Source: Coleophoma eucalyptorum (lineage: Eukaryota; Ascomycota; Leotiomycetes; Helotiales; Dermateaceae). Taken from it: a stretch of DNA of 64,000 bases. Shown one piece after another: positions 22,047 through 33,322 of this stretch. The notes beneath the pieces were generated by a model. It worked only from the letters and a program-made list of their open reading frames with translations. It searched no databases and was not told where the DNA came from. The translations under genes and the position numbers were made by a program. The stretch covers positions 1,240,001-1,304,000 of the forward strand of contig JALRME010000002.1 in NCBI GenBank assembly GCA_026120035.1. Reading direction: 5' to 3'. How positions within the stretch are numbered: the stretch's first letter is position 1; each line of letters opens with the position of its first letter.

Positions 22047-22717
22047 CTAAAGGAAGAAGGCAAAGGCGGCAGCGGCACCGACAGCAGCAACGCCAGCTGG
22101 AGCTTGGAAGGCCATGGCGGCACTCTTTGCCGTGGAAGTGGCGGAGGTGCTGGCAGCAGTGGCGGTTCCAGTAGAGGTGGCGGTCGCGGTAGCAGAGCTG
22201 GAGCTTGAGGATGAGGAAGAAGCGGCAACAAAGTCAGTGGGGTTGAGGTGACCGCAGTTGGTTTGCTCAGCAGTGGTGCAGAGTTTCTGGGCAGCTGCGT
22301 CGTTTTGTCCGGCGGAGATGCAGTTAGAGTAGATCTGCTCGCAGATGAAGGTTGGCATGGTCTGCGTGTAGTATTGAAGACCTGGAGTGGAACCGTTGGC
22401 GGTGCAAGTACAGGTGTAGTTCAAGGTGGTCTATGATTTGTAGGTTAGAGGCGCATCTTTAATGAGGGGTTGGAGAGGAACATACGGGATCACAGGAGTT
22501 GGCGGTAGAAGCACCGCTGCACAGAGTACCGCAAGTGCTGATCTCACCAGCGCACCATGAAGCTAGATAATTGTCAGCTTGTAATTAAAAGTCGGATGAT
22601 ACTCAGAGAGAACTTACATCGGGTGGAGAGAGAAACAGTGCTTGGGTCGATGGTTGAGTTCTGCGCAACAACAAAGCTGGCGAGGAGTGCGACGGCGGCG
22701 GCGGATTTGGCGAACAT
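22047..22717 (-). CDS. Secreted DUF7707-type protein, probably GPI-anchored
   Basis: Exons 22717..22618, 22562..22486 and 22430..22047 give 186 residues. A signal peptide (MFAKSAAAVALLASFVVAQ) precedes a Cys-rich domain: SWCAGEISTCGTLC, ANSCDPTTLNYTCTC and GLQYYTQTMPTFICEQIYSN, the layout I associate with fungal DUF7707. A Ser/Thr/Ala-rich stalk and a hydrophobic C-terminal tail (APAGVAAVGAAAAFAFFL) follow, as in a GPI attachment signal. It is therefore probably a cell-wall or plasma-membrane surface protein. Function is unknown. Both introns are 55 nt and GT-AG. Confidence 0.85.
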
Positions 22718-24717
22718 GTTGATTACGGCTCACTGCTGAGAGTTTGACAAGTTGGAGGTGGAAGAAATTGCCAATTGATGATTCCTGACGGAGATGAAGA
22801 TGATGAGCAGAGAGATTCTGGGATTGGATGTGAGCTTGGCTGGGGAGAAGGGGTAAGAAGAAGGTCGAGGAAGAGGAGAGCTTCTGTAACATAAAGTATG
22901 GATGGGAAAACGAAAACATGAGCTTGACTGGGCAGGAGCGAATTCGATAAACAGGGAGAGCCCCCATTGGTTCGGTTAGCTGTCGGGAGCTAAATGAACC
23001 AGGGTCCGCTTGAAATCTGCAGGCGCTATGGATGCACGGCAGCACAGCAAATTATTGCCATCCTGGGCCTTTTTGGCTGCGAAAGCATGCATGGGATAGA
23101 GTACAGAGATGTATACCTCCGACTCCCTTGAATCATCCTGGCCTTGGACCTTTGCGACAGCTTCACTTCTACCGATGGGAAGCACGCAGGCTTCTCCAGG
23201 CTGGGTCGCATCACATCCCATCACATCGCATCTCATTTCATCTCACCACGGCCAAGCTTGCTGCCTCCCCAGCGGTCAGTCAGAGTTCGCCGTGGCACGA
23301 GGAAAAGTGCCGCGTAGTGTCGACTAATATCCGTGCCCTGCGATACTTAAATTGCCAGGCCGGTGGACTGATAAGGATGAGCTTGTGCACTTTTTGAATA
23401 CAGCAACCACGAAGCCAGTGGGACGACGACGGCTTCTGACCCCTCACAAGCGCAATGAGCGACGCAATAATCTTTCGTATGTTGGGGACTACCGCTGCGG
23501 CTGTGCCTGTCGCTCAGCTTGCTATGCCCTCGATAAGTCCCAGTTGGGTTGGACAACCACATTAGACACAATCGAGATCGGCACCAAAATTGGATACGAT
23601 GTCTCTGGCATGGTCTAGGAAGGCGAGGTGTGGTGGTGTTGTGCTGGCTGCCGGTGCGTGGGCAGGCAAAATTGATGAGCAGTTGTCCACGCAGGCCGGC
23701 CTCCACAGTTTCCAGCGCGTTAGCACCTGTACCGTAGCTTAGCTCGTTACCTTAGTGCCTGGAAAGGGCGAGCGCCGCATTTCAGAGTGCGTTGCCAGGG
23801 TTATTTGGCTCCAGTCCCCCTCGTACTCCCATTATCCCAGGCCCGATCCTCCATTGACTTGCAGTGCCTTGCTCGAGGTTACGGGCGGGTTGAGTGGCAC
23901 AGGCAAGGCTTGGGATGGCAGGAAGTGTGACGGGCCAACGCGGTTGTAACCAACTAGCATACTGGACTGTCCGAGAGCCCTTGAAAGTCACAGCTCGAAG
24001 CCAAGCTTTTCGATCCCTCCCTTTGCTGGGTGGCACGACAGGTAATGAGGCTCTCACCAACCACTTCCACTTGATCCCCCACCTCGCCCATTTCCCGATG
24101 CTGCATCGGTGTTAGCACTCCAGCGAAGTGGAGTTAGTTAGTCTTGGACTTCAGCGAACCTGAAATGGTCCGGGATGTTGGGAAAGCTTGGCACACATTT
24201 TACGATTGGGGTTTGCCATTGGCCAGCGCCGGCAATGTGGACTGGTGGACTGCCATCCTCATCACGTGCCGAGGAGGTTTGTTCGGATGCTTCCGCTATT
24301 CGGGCTTGGGCACGGGGATAAGCGGTTTTTTTCGTCCTACCCTTTCACCTTTCCCCCAAGCTACTCACTCACTACTCGTCCAGCTGGACTATCCTCTATG
24401 TCGGCGCCGGATATTATTGATGCGGCCCTGCTCAACCCATCTTTGGCCTTGTCCTTGCGATGCTGACGCTCATGCTCGCTCATTCACTCACCTATCTCAG
24501 TCAGTGCTTTCCTCGTTAGCGGCCATCCATGTTGATCTCCTAGCAAAGATCATGGTCCGAATCTATTACTTCACCGTCTCTTCTCCGTCTCCCCTCCCCT
24601 TCCTCCTTCCCTTTCGTTCTCCCTTCTCCCTTCTCCCTGTAATCGTAGCCCTTCGCTATCCGCTGGGTATCAAGTATCAAATGGCCGAAAGGATATCGAC
24701 CCCTCACTTGTAAGCGA
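22718..24717. other. 2-kb divergent intergenic region, C/T-rich, with a uORF
   Basis: Between the DUF7707 gene and the MFS gene. GC content is higher than in the 20-22 kb desert. A degenerate CATCA-type microsatellite lies at about 23208-23250 and a long pyrimidine tract at about 24565-24650, just ahead of the transporter. A short uORF occupies 24681-24713. Longer open frames here have no recognisable content. Confidence 0.5.
24681..24713 (+). other. Upstream ORF of the MFS gene
   Basis: ATG followed by ten codons (MAERISTPHL) and TAA; the stop lies 4 nt before the transporter ATG, in another frame. It could lower translation of the main frame. Alternatively its TTGTAAGC end is an intron donor and the ATG is the true start of a spliced N-terminus. 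Confidence 0.35.
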
Positions 24718-26596
24718 ATGGCGATACCAAACTCTGACTTCAAGGATGGGGCAACGTTCCCCCAGCCACAACATCCTCGTACCAGCCACGAGAACGCCCC
24801 CGTTGAAGAGGGGCTCGACACGCAACAAGCTTCCACTCGCAGTAACAGTGGCAATCGTCATCCGAGGAAAAGTATTGAACGTATCCGCCAAAATGCTTTT
24901 GCACGACGTTGCTGGGAGGCTGTGTCGTGGACACCGGAGAGATGTCGCTGGGATCCGGAAGCCCCTCCGAAATTCAATATGGCATTGAACTTGCTCTTCG
25001 CTTTTGTGGGTGATATTCGTGTTGATTCCTATGGGGCTTGGAGCATGCTCCTCGCTTCATTTCTGCTCTCTTGAATGCCTCAGCGCAGCTCAATTATCGT
25101 AGATGTACTGATTATTTCAGGCCTGTACCTTTACCGTAGCAAATCTTTACTACAATCATCCAATTCTCAATGTTTTAGCGAATGACTTCAATGTCACCTA
25201 TGAGCAAGTATCAACGGTGCCCACCGTGATGCAAGCAGGCTACGCAGCAGGGCTCCTGTTCCTGTGTCCGCTTGGGGATATTTTTAAAAGAAGACCATTC
25301 GTCTTGATATTGGTATTCTTTACTGCTACAATAGTAAGCCTCTCACACCTGCTGTAAAAATTTCTACTAACCCAGTCCAGTGGCTTGGGCTTTGTCTGAC
25401 AAAGTCATTCCCTGTTTTTGTCGCTCTGTCTTTCATCACAGCCCTAATGACAGTCACGCCTCAATTGATGCTGCCGCTAGTCGGAGACCTAGCTCCTGTT
25501 CATCGTCGAGCAACAGCTCTTTCGATTGTTGTGTCGGGTCTCATGCTCGGAATGCTAATAGCACGTTTGCTTTCTGGGATACTAACTCAGTACACTTCAT
25601 GGCGGACAATCTACTTTTTTTCCTTTGGTGTCCAATACCTGATTTTCCTTCTCTTGTTCTTCTATATGCCTGATTATCCATCAACAAACCCAGGAGGCCT
25701 CAACTATTTTAAGATGCTTTGGAGTATTGTGCAAATGCTCTTCAAGTATCCTCTTCTGGTGCAAGCTTGTCTAATTGGCATGTGTGTTGCTTCCTGTTTC
25801 ACAAGCTACTGGACCACCTTGACCTTCCTCCTCGCATCGCCTCCTTACCAGTACGACTCAGTCACCATTGGCCTCTTCGCCTTGATTGGTATCGGGGCTA
25901 TGTTCTTTGGGCCTTTCTATTCAAGAGTGATTATCGACCGCTTTGTGCCCTTGTTCAGCGTCTTGCTAGGTTTGAGTTACTGTATCATTGGTGTCGCCAT
26001 TGGGACATTTATCGGAGAGTTTACCGTTGCTGGCCCGATCATACAAGCAGCTACGATTGACATTGGTCTTCAGACCTCTCAGATTGCCAATCGATCGTCA
26101 ATCTATACAATCGAACCGAAGGCAAGGAATCGTGTCAATACCGCCTTCATGGTATCTGTTTTTACTGGTGCGCATTTCCAGCTATTTCTTGGTGTCACAT
26201 GGATCTCATGCTAATAATCTGGGGGTAGGGCAACTAATGGGGACAGCAGTTGGCAGCAGGCTGTATGCTATAGGAGGCTGGAAAGCTAGTGGAAGCGCAA
26301 GCATTGGATTTATCGGGTTAGGTATCTTGATTTGTTTTATGAGGGGGCCTTGGGAGGAGGGATGGATTGGCTGGGGAGGCGGTTGGAGTCTTAGGAGGAG
26401 AGATTTGGTCAAGAAGGAACAACCTGCTGTCGAGCAGATGTTGGAAGAGGTCAGTGCCGAAGCCAGTGAAGGGACTGCTGAGCATGAGAAGACGGTTGCG
26501 AAAGACAGTGATGTGCTCGTTCGGAAAGCATCCACGGAAGAAAGGGGCTCACAGGGTGGTGATGCGATATCAACGAGTACGAAAGTTGAAGATTAG
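24718..26596 (+). CDS. MFS transporter
   Basis: Exons 24718..25005, 25121..25333, 25381..26167 and 26229..26596 give 551 residues with about 12 hydrophobic helices. A cytosolic N-terminus ends RCRWDPEAPPKFNMALNLLF. The loop between helices 2 and 3, GYAAGLLFLCPLGDIFKRRP, carries the MFS signature, and HRRATALSIVVSGLMLGMLI and GILTQYTSWRTIYF match the second half of the N-terminal bundle. The C-terminal ~100 residues are charged and cytosolic. The pattern resembles fungal drug/metabolite exporters of the DHA-like branch, but the substrate is unknown and there is no biosynthetic cluster around it. The start was placed at the ATG after the uORF. Confidence 0.88.
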
Positions 26597-26929
26597 AGGT
26601 TAATGAAGTAGATGTGAATGGACGGCAGCACTTAGACAGATAAAGTAACATAGACAAAGATCATTTGGGTAACGATTATAGATACCAGACAGCTTTGAAA
26701 CGTGGTTTCTCCAGTAAATAAAGTAAATTGACCTCCGCCTAATGATTTACGAGCTCCACAACCTAAGCCTCAAGCCCCCCTACCCCTTTTCCGAGCTTCC
26801 CCAGATCTCGCTTGCAGTAACCCTGCAATAAGCGACAACGACATCATCCGTACCTGTAGCTTCCGAAGAGCTTCAAGCCAAGAAAAAAGGAGCAAGCATC
26901 GCAAGAACGACACGACCACACAAGAGATC
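26597..26929. other. Short intergenic region
   Basis: Between two co-directional genes; holds the transporter 3' end and the promoter of the IMPACT-domain gene. Nothing else seen. Confidence 0.5.
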
Positions 26930-28594
26930 ATGTCGGCCAAAGACGTGCAAGATCTTCTGCGCATGCTGACCACAGGCCGGAGCAAGCTTACACTACCCGC
27001 AGCAATGGCACGCGTCAAAGCATTACAAGGAGCAGATCTTCGCAGGTATGCAGTGCTCCTACCACCGAGATCACGCAGCTTCTAAACTCCTGTCTATAGC
27101 ATTTCCTCCATAGCCAGCGCAGACCTTTCAACGATCATACAAGCGCTAACCGACGAGAAGGCGGCAAAAGCTCTCCAGACGGCTTGCAAGAACCTGCTGA
27201 AATCCCCCGCAGACAAGAAACGCAGCGCAGGCACCGAAGCAACCATCTCCCCACCCAGCAAACGGAGCAGGTCCGCCTACGAACTCACCTCTGAGCCGCA
27301 AACACCACAAGAACTCGAGGCTGCGCTTGCGCTGCCACAGCCCTCAGATGACGAGGAAGCCATCTCCCGTACGACGGTCTTTACGAATCGCGCACCGCTC
27401 GTGCTTGCGTTTGCGTTACAGTTGTTGAAGTATACGATGCCCGAGCAGCCGCTGAGCAGTCGGTTAAGTCTGGCACAGGCAGTTGTCAGTGTTAATTCCA
27501 GCTCGAAAGCCAGGAGTTTGGGAATTGAGAAGGGCATTGGCGCGGAGCAGATGGGATGGGGTGCTGGGCAGCCAAAGGTGAGGGTGTTGGGGAGGGAGAT
27601 ATATGTTTTGAAGAGGGGCGGGTATGAATGGAGCGCTGACGAAAATATTGAGGGAGGAGGTGATGGAGAAGCAGGAATAGCCGAGACTCCTGCGACTTCA
27701 GAAGAAATGTCCACCCAAGCTTCTCATGCATCATCATCTACAATTACCTCCACGAAAGAGACCCCTACATGGTCCACCTCCGCAACGGTAACCTCGAAGA
27801 AGTCCACTTTCGTCGCGCGCTGCATCAATATCACAACAGCAGCCCAAGCACGATCGCAGCTCCAAAATCTTGTCGCCACAGAACCGACTCTGCGAGCAGC
27901 AGACCACAACATAACCGCCTGGCGGTTAGAAACTTCGAACGGGAATGTGATAGAAGAATGCTCCGACGATGGAGAGAGTGGTGGCGGACGGCATGTGTTA
28001 GAGATCCTACAGAACAGCGCTATTACAGACATCTTTGTCGTTGTGACACGCTGGTACGGCGGCATCATGCTAGGCCCAGATCGCTGGCGGATCATGACAC
28101 AAGTCTGTCGCGACGCGTTATCTCAGCGCTTGCGTGTCACCGGGATCATAGGGCAGGAAGCGCTTTGGGGTTTGGATCTAGAGGCGATGCGGAGGACGGA
28201 TGCGCCGGTTACTGGTGGTAAGGCAGCTGGGATGCCAATATATAGTGCGGAGTCTGCAAGGGCCTATATCATGAAGGCGTTTTCGTCGCCTACTTCATCA
28301 ACAGTGATAGGCACTGGCGAAGATGAGAGTGGCATTGCGGAAGTGAAGAAGCAGAAGAAGAAGTCTGGTGCGGCTTTGGACAGGGAGCGTGTAGAGAACT
28401 TAGGGCTATTGCTAGGTGCTTTGGATATGTTGTTTGAGAGTTGGGTCGAGCATATTTCACGAGGTGAGCTAGATCGCAGGGCTTGGAGTTGGTATGTGCA
28501 GGTTCGACCAGAAGTCGAAAGTGGCATTGGTGGTTGGGGTGGCAAGGCAGATGTCAGACTTAGTGATATCTTGGCTCTGAGAAGGAAGGACTGA
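26930..28594 (+). CDS. IMPACT/UPF0029-domain protein with extra N- and C-terminal regions
   Basis: Two exons (26930..27045, 27100..28594) give 536 residues. The UPF0029 (Impact N-terminal) domain lies at about 273-370 and shows its signatures DDGESGGGRHVLEIL (from 328) and VVVTRWYGGIMLGPDRWR (from 353). In Yih1/IMPACT this domain helps compete with Gcn2 for Gcn1 and so damps the amino-acid starvation response. Here the RWD domain of Yih1 is not visible; instead about 270 N-terminal residues (helical start SAKDVQDLLRMLTTGRSKLT, then disordered) and 165 C-terminal residues flank it. It is therefore a larger fungal relative whose role is not established. Confidence 0.82.
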
Positions 28595-28697
28595 TATTGA
28601 TTTAGATGTTGAAAAATACTTCATAGGCTAGATAGATACAGTAAGTCTAAGAAGCCTGAATTCTAATGTCTTACATCCAAAACAGAACATATAGCCT

Positions 28698-30919
28698 TTA
28701 AATTCTCTTAAACCAAATCCTCCCTTCCTTTCCCATCATGGGCTCAGCAGCCAGTCCAAACTCAGACGGGATACCATTACTCCCAATTCTGAATTCGGCA
28801 GCAAGAGCCTCTTTGAATATCGATCCTGGAGCGACACTGCTATCCGCCCTGGCAATAAAATAGTCGCCGCTAACATGCTCCAGATCGAACACCATCTTCC
28901 AACTCGCATTAGTTCTATCGACATGTAAGCTCCCCTCAGGCGTGAGGGTCACGGTCATATTCTGATATCCGGCATTGTGGTAAGTGCCTGCGTATGCGGA
29001 GATGGGAAGAGTTAGGGGCAGTTTGGGAGAGGGCAGGTGTGGATAGTAGATTGATGTCGCGTTGTTGTACTCGTCGTTTGACTTTTGAACGGACCTTTGA
29101 TTTCTGCGGATGCATTTTCTCTCTCGTAAGCCTCTCCCGCAAGCCCATGTATAGACGTAAGAAAGGGAATTGGATACTAACTCTTTGTTCCAGTCCCACC
29201 TCTCACTCTCCGGAATACCTAACTTCTCATCAATAAGATGCCAAAGCAGCCTCAACTCGGCATATGCAGAAGTGGTAGCCGTGTTCCCAAAGCCGACAAC
29301 ACCATACTTCAGCTCGGGGATTAGTATCAACTCAGTGCTAAAGGCCTCCATCCCACCGCTGTGTTCAACGATCTGATAGCCCTTATAATTACTGATCCTC
29401 CACCCGAGGGCATAGAAGCCTTCACCTGTATATGCCCATCCGTCTTGCGGTTCGGGAACAATACTGCGGCCTTTCCATATATTCTTCATGCTAGCTGGAG
29501 ACAATGGAACGGTATTGGAGACGAGAGCTTTGATCCATTTAGCATAGTCTAGTACATTAGTAATTACGCTGCCTGCGCCTGAGATATCTGTGAGGTCCAT
29601 ATATGGAACGGCTTGATATTTTCCATGCGAGATCCTGGTGTAACCTTGAGCAAGAGGCTCTGGCGCGTGGAGAGCTGCTTGTGTGGAGAAGTACTATATG
29701 TGATCAGACCATGATATGAATTCAGTTGAGTTCTTGAAAGGATGGCGGTTCATATGAAGTCACAGTAGAATTTAATACCGTTCCTTACATAAACCACTTA
29801 CAGTAGATTCCATCCCAATTGGTTTCCAAATCCGCTCATATACTACATCACCCAGCCAACTCCCTGTCAGAGTCTCCACAACATGAGAAGCGACGACAAA
29901 CATCATATTGCAGTAAGAATAGGTGGTCCTCGGTTCAAAAGTCAAGGGGAGGTATCGCAATGACCTGACAATATCACGAGGCACAGCTTTATGACCGTCA
30001 TAATAGCCACCGTAGCTGAATTCGTGACGCGGCATACCCGTCCTGTGACTTAGTGCATCTTCGATGGTGATATGTGACGTGGCATATTCATCTTGGAGAA
30101 CGAAGTCGTCGTAGATTAGCTGTGAGATTGGCGTATTCCATTGGACATGGGAGTAGTTGGAATTGTCGTCTACCAGCGTTGCTAAAGCAGCTGCTGTGAA
30201 GGCTTTGGTTGTTGAGCCGGCGTACCATAATGTCTCGGGGGCTGCTTTTGTGTCGGGCAGTGTAGCAAAGCCATAGCCCTAAAACCAACCTCAGTAGTGG
30301 AAGAGAAGATACGCCGAAAAATACAAAAATAAACTTGACAGCTGTAAAAGGCTCGTAAGGATAGAGAGATTACGTGACATGTTCTACTTTGTCAAGTACT
30401 TGGGAGCTTTTTTGAGCAAGACCTATGGGCTTAATTGATGAATGCCGTAAATTGATCAATTGGCATTACTTCAAATGAGCCCACTAACTCGCCCTTAATA
30501 AAATACACACTCTGATCCCCCAGCCACCAGCTCAGCATTCGTCAGAGAGTTACAGTCACTCGACTCCAAAAAAGATTAAACAAAAGCGAGCATCTATTCC
30601 AAAACAAGTTTTCAAGTACGCATGCAGAAGATTCTACTTGAATGTCTACCTTAATCCGATATTTCTGAAAACTGCACTGCCATAATTCAAAAGAAAGGGA
30701 AGTACTGACCTCAGCCCAGACATCGTCACAATCTACAACAGCAATCGAGATACCAGGGACTTGCCACAACTCCAAGGTCTCATTGGCAAGCCGTTCAAAA
30801 TCATGGGTTAATGGCCCTGCCTTGTCGCCCCTAAGTGGACTCTGTTGCGCCGTTGCTGTTACAACTACAGCGAGAGCGAGACAAGTCCAAAGAGAGTCAA
30901 TGTGGGGTAGCGATAGCAT
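28698..30919 (-). CDS. Secreted serine hydrolase, beta-lactamase/penicillin-binding-protein family
   Basis: Exons 30919..30710, 30278..29802, 29693..29182 and 29103..28698 give 534 residues. A signal peptide (LALAVVVTATAQQ region) starts it. The SxxK motif is AGSTTKAF (S92, K95), YxN is YSYCNMMF (about Y192-N194), and the third motif is EHSGG (H340). A C-terminal lipocalin-like domain follows (ISAYAGTYHNAGYQNMTVTL to MMGKEGRIWFKRI). The family acts as extracellular esterases, peptidases or lactamases on an active-site Ser. The third intron can be read through in frame (78 nt), so that boundary is less certain. Intron 1 is 431 nt, far longer than its neighbours. Confidence 0.87.
30427..30482. 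repeat. Imperfect inverted repeat (hairpin) inside a long intron
   Basis: Arms GGGCTTAATTGATGAATGCC and the reverse complement of GGCATTACTTCAAATGAGCCC pair almost completely, and the loop holds a perfect 12-bp palindrome AATTGATCAATT. It sits in the 431-nt first intron of the serine hydrolase gene. The structure could be a miniature transposable element relic or an RNA hairpin. Confidence 0.7.
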
Positions 30920-31461
30920 GGTCTGGTCTGCGGAAAGGAAGTGTGTAGAGTTGTTTTTGTGATTGCAACTGCAATTGAATTGGCGATTGAAGTATACTTA
31001 AATGGTGTGAAAGGTCACAACCCGTCGTCAAGCTTCCTGATTAGGACACCCCCACCTAACATAGTCAATGGCAGATATTTCGACAGGCCATGTACATTTC
31101 AAGGGCAAAAAGTCGTCCAGAGATATAATAATGCGTCATCTTGTGGAAGTACAAAAAAGTATATTAGAAGCTCTGTCAACAAGAAGCTTGCCCGGCTGAT
31201 ATGGCACGAGATCCCAATGCTGCCAACCAACGCCTGCTTACAAGATTCACTCTTCGCAATAAATAAACATGAGGTGAATTGCCAATGGGTATTGCTTCCT
31301 ATGAAGGTACTAAAGAGTGTCATATAGAGGCCACTCTGTTCTTCAGTTTATATCATAACTGATCCTGTCCTTTCCAAACTCTAACAACGAATAATCTCAT
31401 CCTCGCCCAATCCATGCCATGCAATGATTTATGCGGGTCTCATATTCTTGGCTCATCGTCT
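30920..31461. other. Intergenic region serine hydrolase / DUF7918 gene
   Basis: A 540-bp stretch between the hydrolase start and the DUF7918 stop. It contains the hydrolase promoter; no gene is seen. Confidence 0.5.
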
Positions 31462-33322
31462 TCACAACTCCTCTTCTTCCATCTCCACCTTCACGTCGGT
31501 AGCTGGGAGAGGCTTCTGGGCAGCTTCGGCAGCAGGTATAACATTGTTTTCAAGTCCCATTCGTTGCTCCATAGTGCCAGGATTGATGTCGTATAGACTC
31601 GCTCGGTGTTTCTTCAATGGACTTCCCACAACAGATTCGTCTGGTACACTACCCCCAAAGGTGCTGCTTGGTAACATTGAATCTGCATTAGTGGGTCTAT
31701 CGGCCTCTGGTGTAGCTCCCAGTGAAGGCGTATCTGTCGAGCCTGGAGACCGTGAGTTGCCACCTACGGGCTCATGAGAATGCTGGCGTTTGAGCTTTGA
31801 ATGTAAGTTAGTGGGGTTTTCAGAAGACATGATTATTGGACTCTGTACCTTAATTCGGCCTACACCATCTGCAAGCTCTCCCTGATACTTAGCATCCTCG
31901 GGCTTTAGCAATGTTTTCACGTCCTTGTCTTCTACGTCTTCCATCTTTTCAATCATCGCATCCTCGTCATCATCATCTTCTTCACTATCTTCAGCCATAG
32001 CGCCCCCAACACTGCCGTTGCTCTTCTTTCTTGCTTTGTTCCGCCGTGTTGAGGTAGAATCATTGTCACGGAATGTGGAAAATCCTACTGTGCCTTGAGG
32101 TTTTAATGGATTGAGATTGGAAAAATCCATTTGGGTAGATCGTCTCTTAGCAGAACCAGGGGTGGCCTTCGGTTGCTTGTTAGATGCAAGAATGCCCATT
32201 TTCTGCAATTGACCTTTACAATCATTAGCTGCATTCAGTTCTATGAAGACCTTACTACTTACGCTCGCCTCTGTAGAAGAACGTGAACGTAGCGAAAGGT
32301 TTGTCTGGGCCATCTATGCCGGTGACGGTCTGGGTGCTGATCGATTTAGGATCCAAGGTCTTCGGTTTCGCAAAGCTTGTGGTATGATCGATATCCGCTC
32401 CGTCTCCACCTCCATTCGCATCTTTACCTCCCTCTTCATCGTCGTCATGGGCGTCAAATTGTGGGGAATACTCCCCACGCTTGATTTCTCCAGATGCCAA
32501 GACGCGGAACATGGCGACTTTAATTTGACCAGCGGCCTCCGGTGGCTCATCATCGTCCGATAATGAACTGAAGGACTCCTCCTCGTCGGAAAGTCGTTCT
32601 ATGGGGGACATCTCGTCCGAGCCATATCTGAGGACACCAGGACCCGTGGTCTTGCGCGGCGATGCCCGAGTCATACTCTCATCGTCGCTACCCATCTCCT
32701 CCTTTCGGCGACTTCGACGCTTCGCAAATTTCTGTCGTCGTCTCTCAATCTTGGCCGCTGCGTCACTGCCTTCCAAGTCTAAACCGTTCAACCATCGTTC
32801 AAGACCAACTTCTCGAAACAGGAACTCCCGCTCTGCAAGCCCACCACCTTCTGAATCTGGTACTTGTACCCAGCGCGAGTTCACCCAGGTCTCCTCCCCT
32901 GGCCTCAGCAACGTAGCGACTTCTTCCTTAGCACGCCCGTCAAAATAGATGTAAGCGGCAATTGTCTCATTCTCGGACTTCGTGATCGGTATGTATGGAC
33001 CAACCGATCCTCCAACAAAACGGGACGTCCCAGAAGCATCGCCTGGGATATGCCCGACGACTTGTGGTTTTGGATGTGGATCTGCCGCAGTAGCTTTAGG
33101 TGTAGAATATGGAACGGGTAGGCCAGGAGTCAAAAGTGTGATCGAGATGGCGAATTTGGAAGGCTCTGGCTTATTCGAAGTTGAGCCTGCTGGTATCTTA
33201 GGTTTGGGCACGGGTATGTAGGTATTCACACGAGAAACTCTTGACTGCTTTGTGACCGAGTGCTCTGCAAGAGGAGCGCCCTCTGTGTGAACGCTCACTG
33301 CAATGCCCTTGAAGCACGGCAT
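31462..33322 (-). CDS. DUF7918-domain protein
   Basis: Exons 33322..32263 and 32213..31462 give 603 residues. The N-terminal half (MPCFKGIAVSVHTEGAPLAE onward, with a short acidic VNTYIPVPKPKIP block, SRFVGGSVGPYIP and a later FATFTFFYRGER) matches the layout of the fungal DUF7918 domain; the joined exon continues QLQKMGILASNK. The C-terminal half is disordered, Lys/Asp/Glu-rich, with KRRSTQ, RRNKARKK and acidic EEDDDDED stretches, suggesting a nuclear protein. A GTACAG...AAAG segment (31848..31795, 54 nt) looks like an intron with a branch site but is also open in frame; removing it gives 585 residues. The upstream extension begins with TTG, so the ATG at 33322 was chosen. Function is unknown. 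Confidence 0.78.

Noticed and set aside
22718..24680. Open frames of 60-190 codons in the divergent region
   Set aside because: Composition is skewed, no splice partners, no recognisable motif; long frames here are expected from the higher GC content.
24718..28594. Secondary-metabolite cluster around the MFS transporter
   Set aside because: No synthase, tailoring enzyme or pathway regulator is nearby; the next gene is an IMPACT-domain protein.
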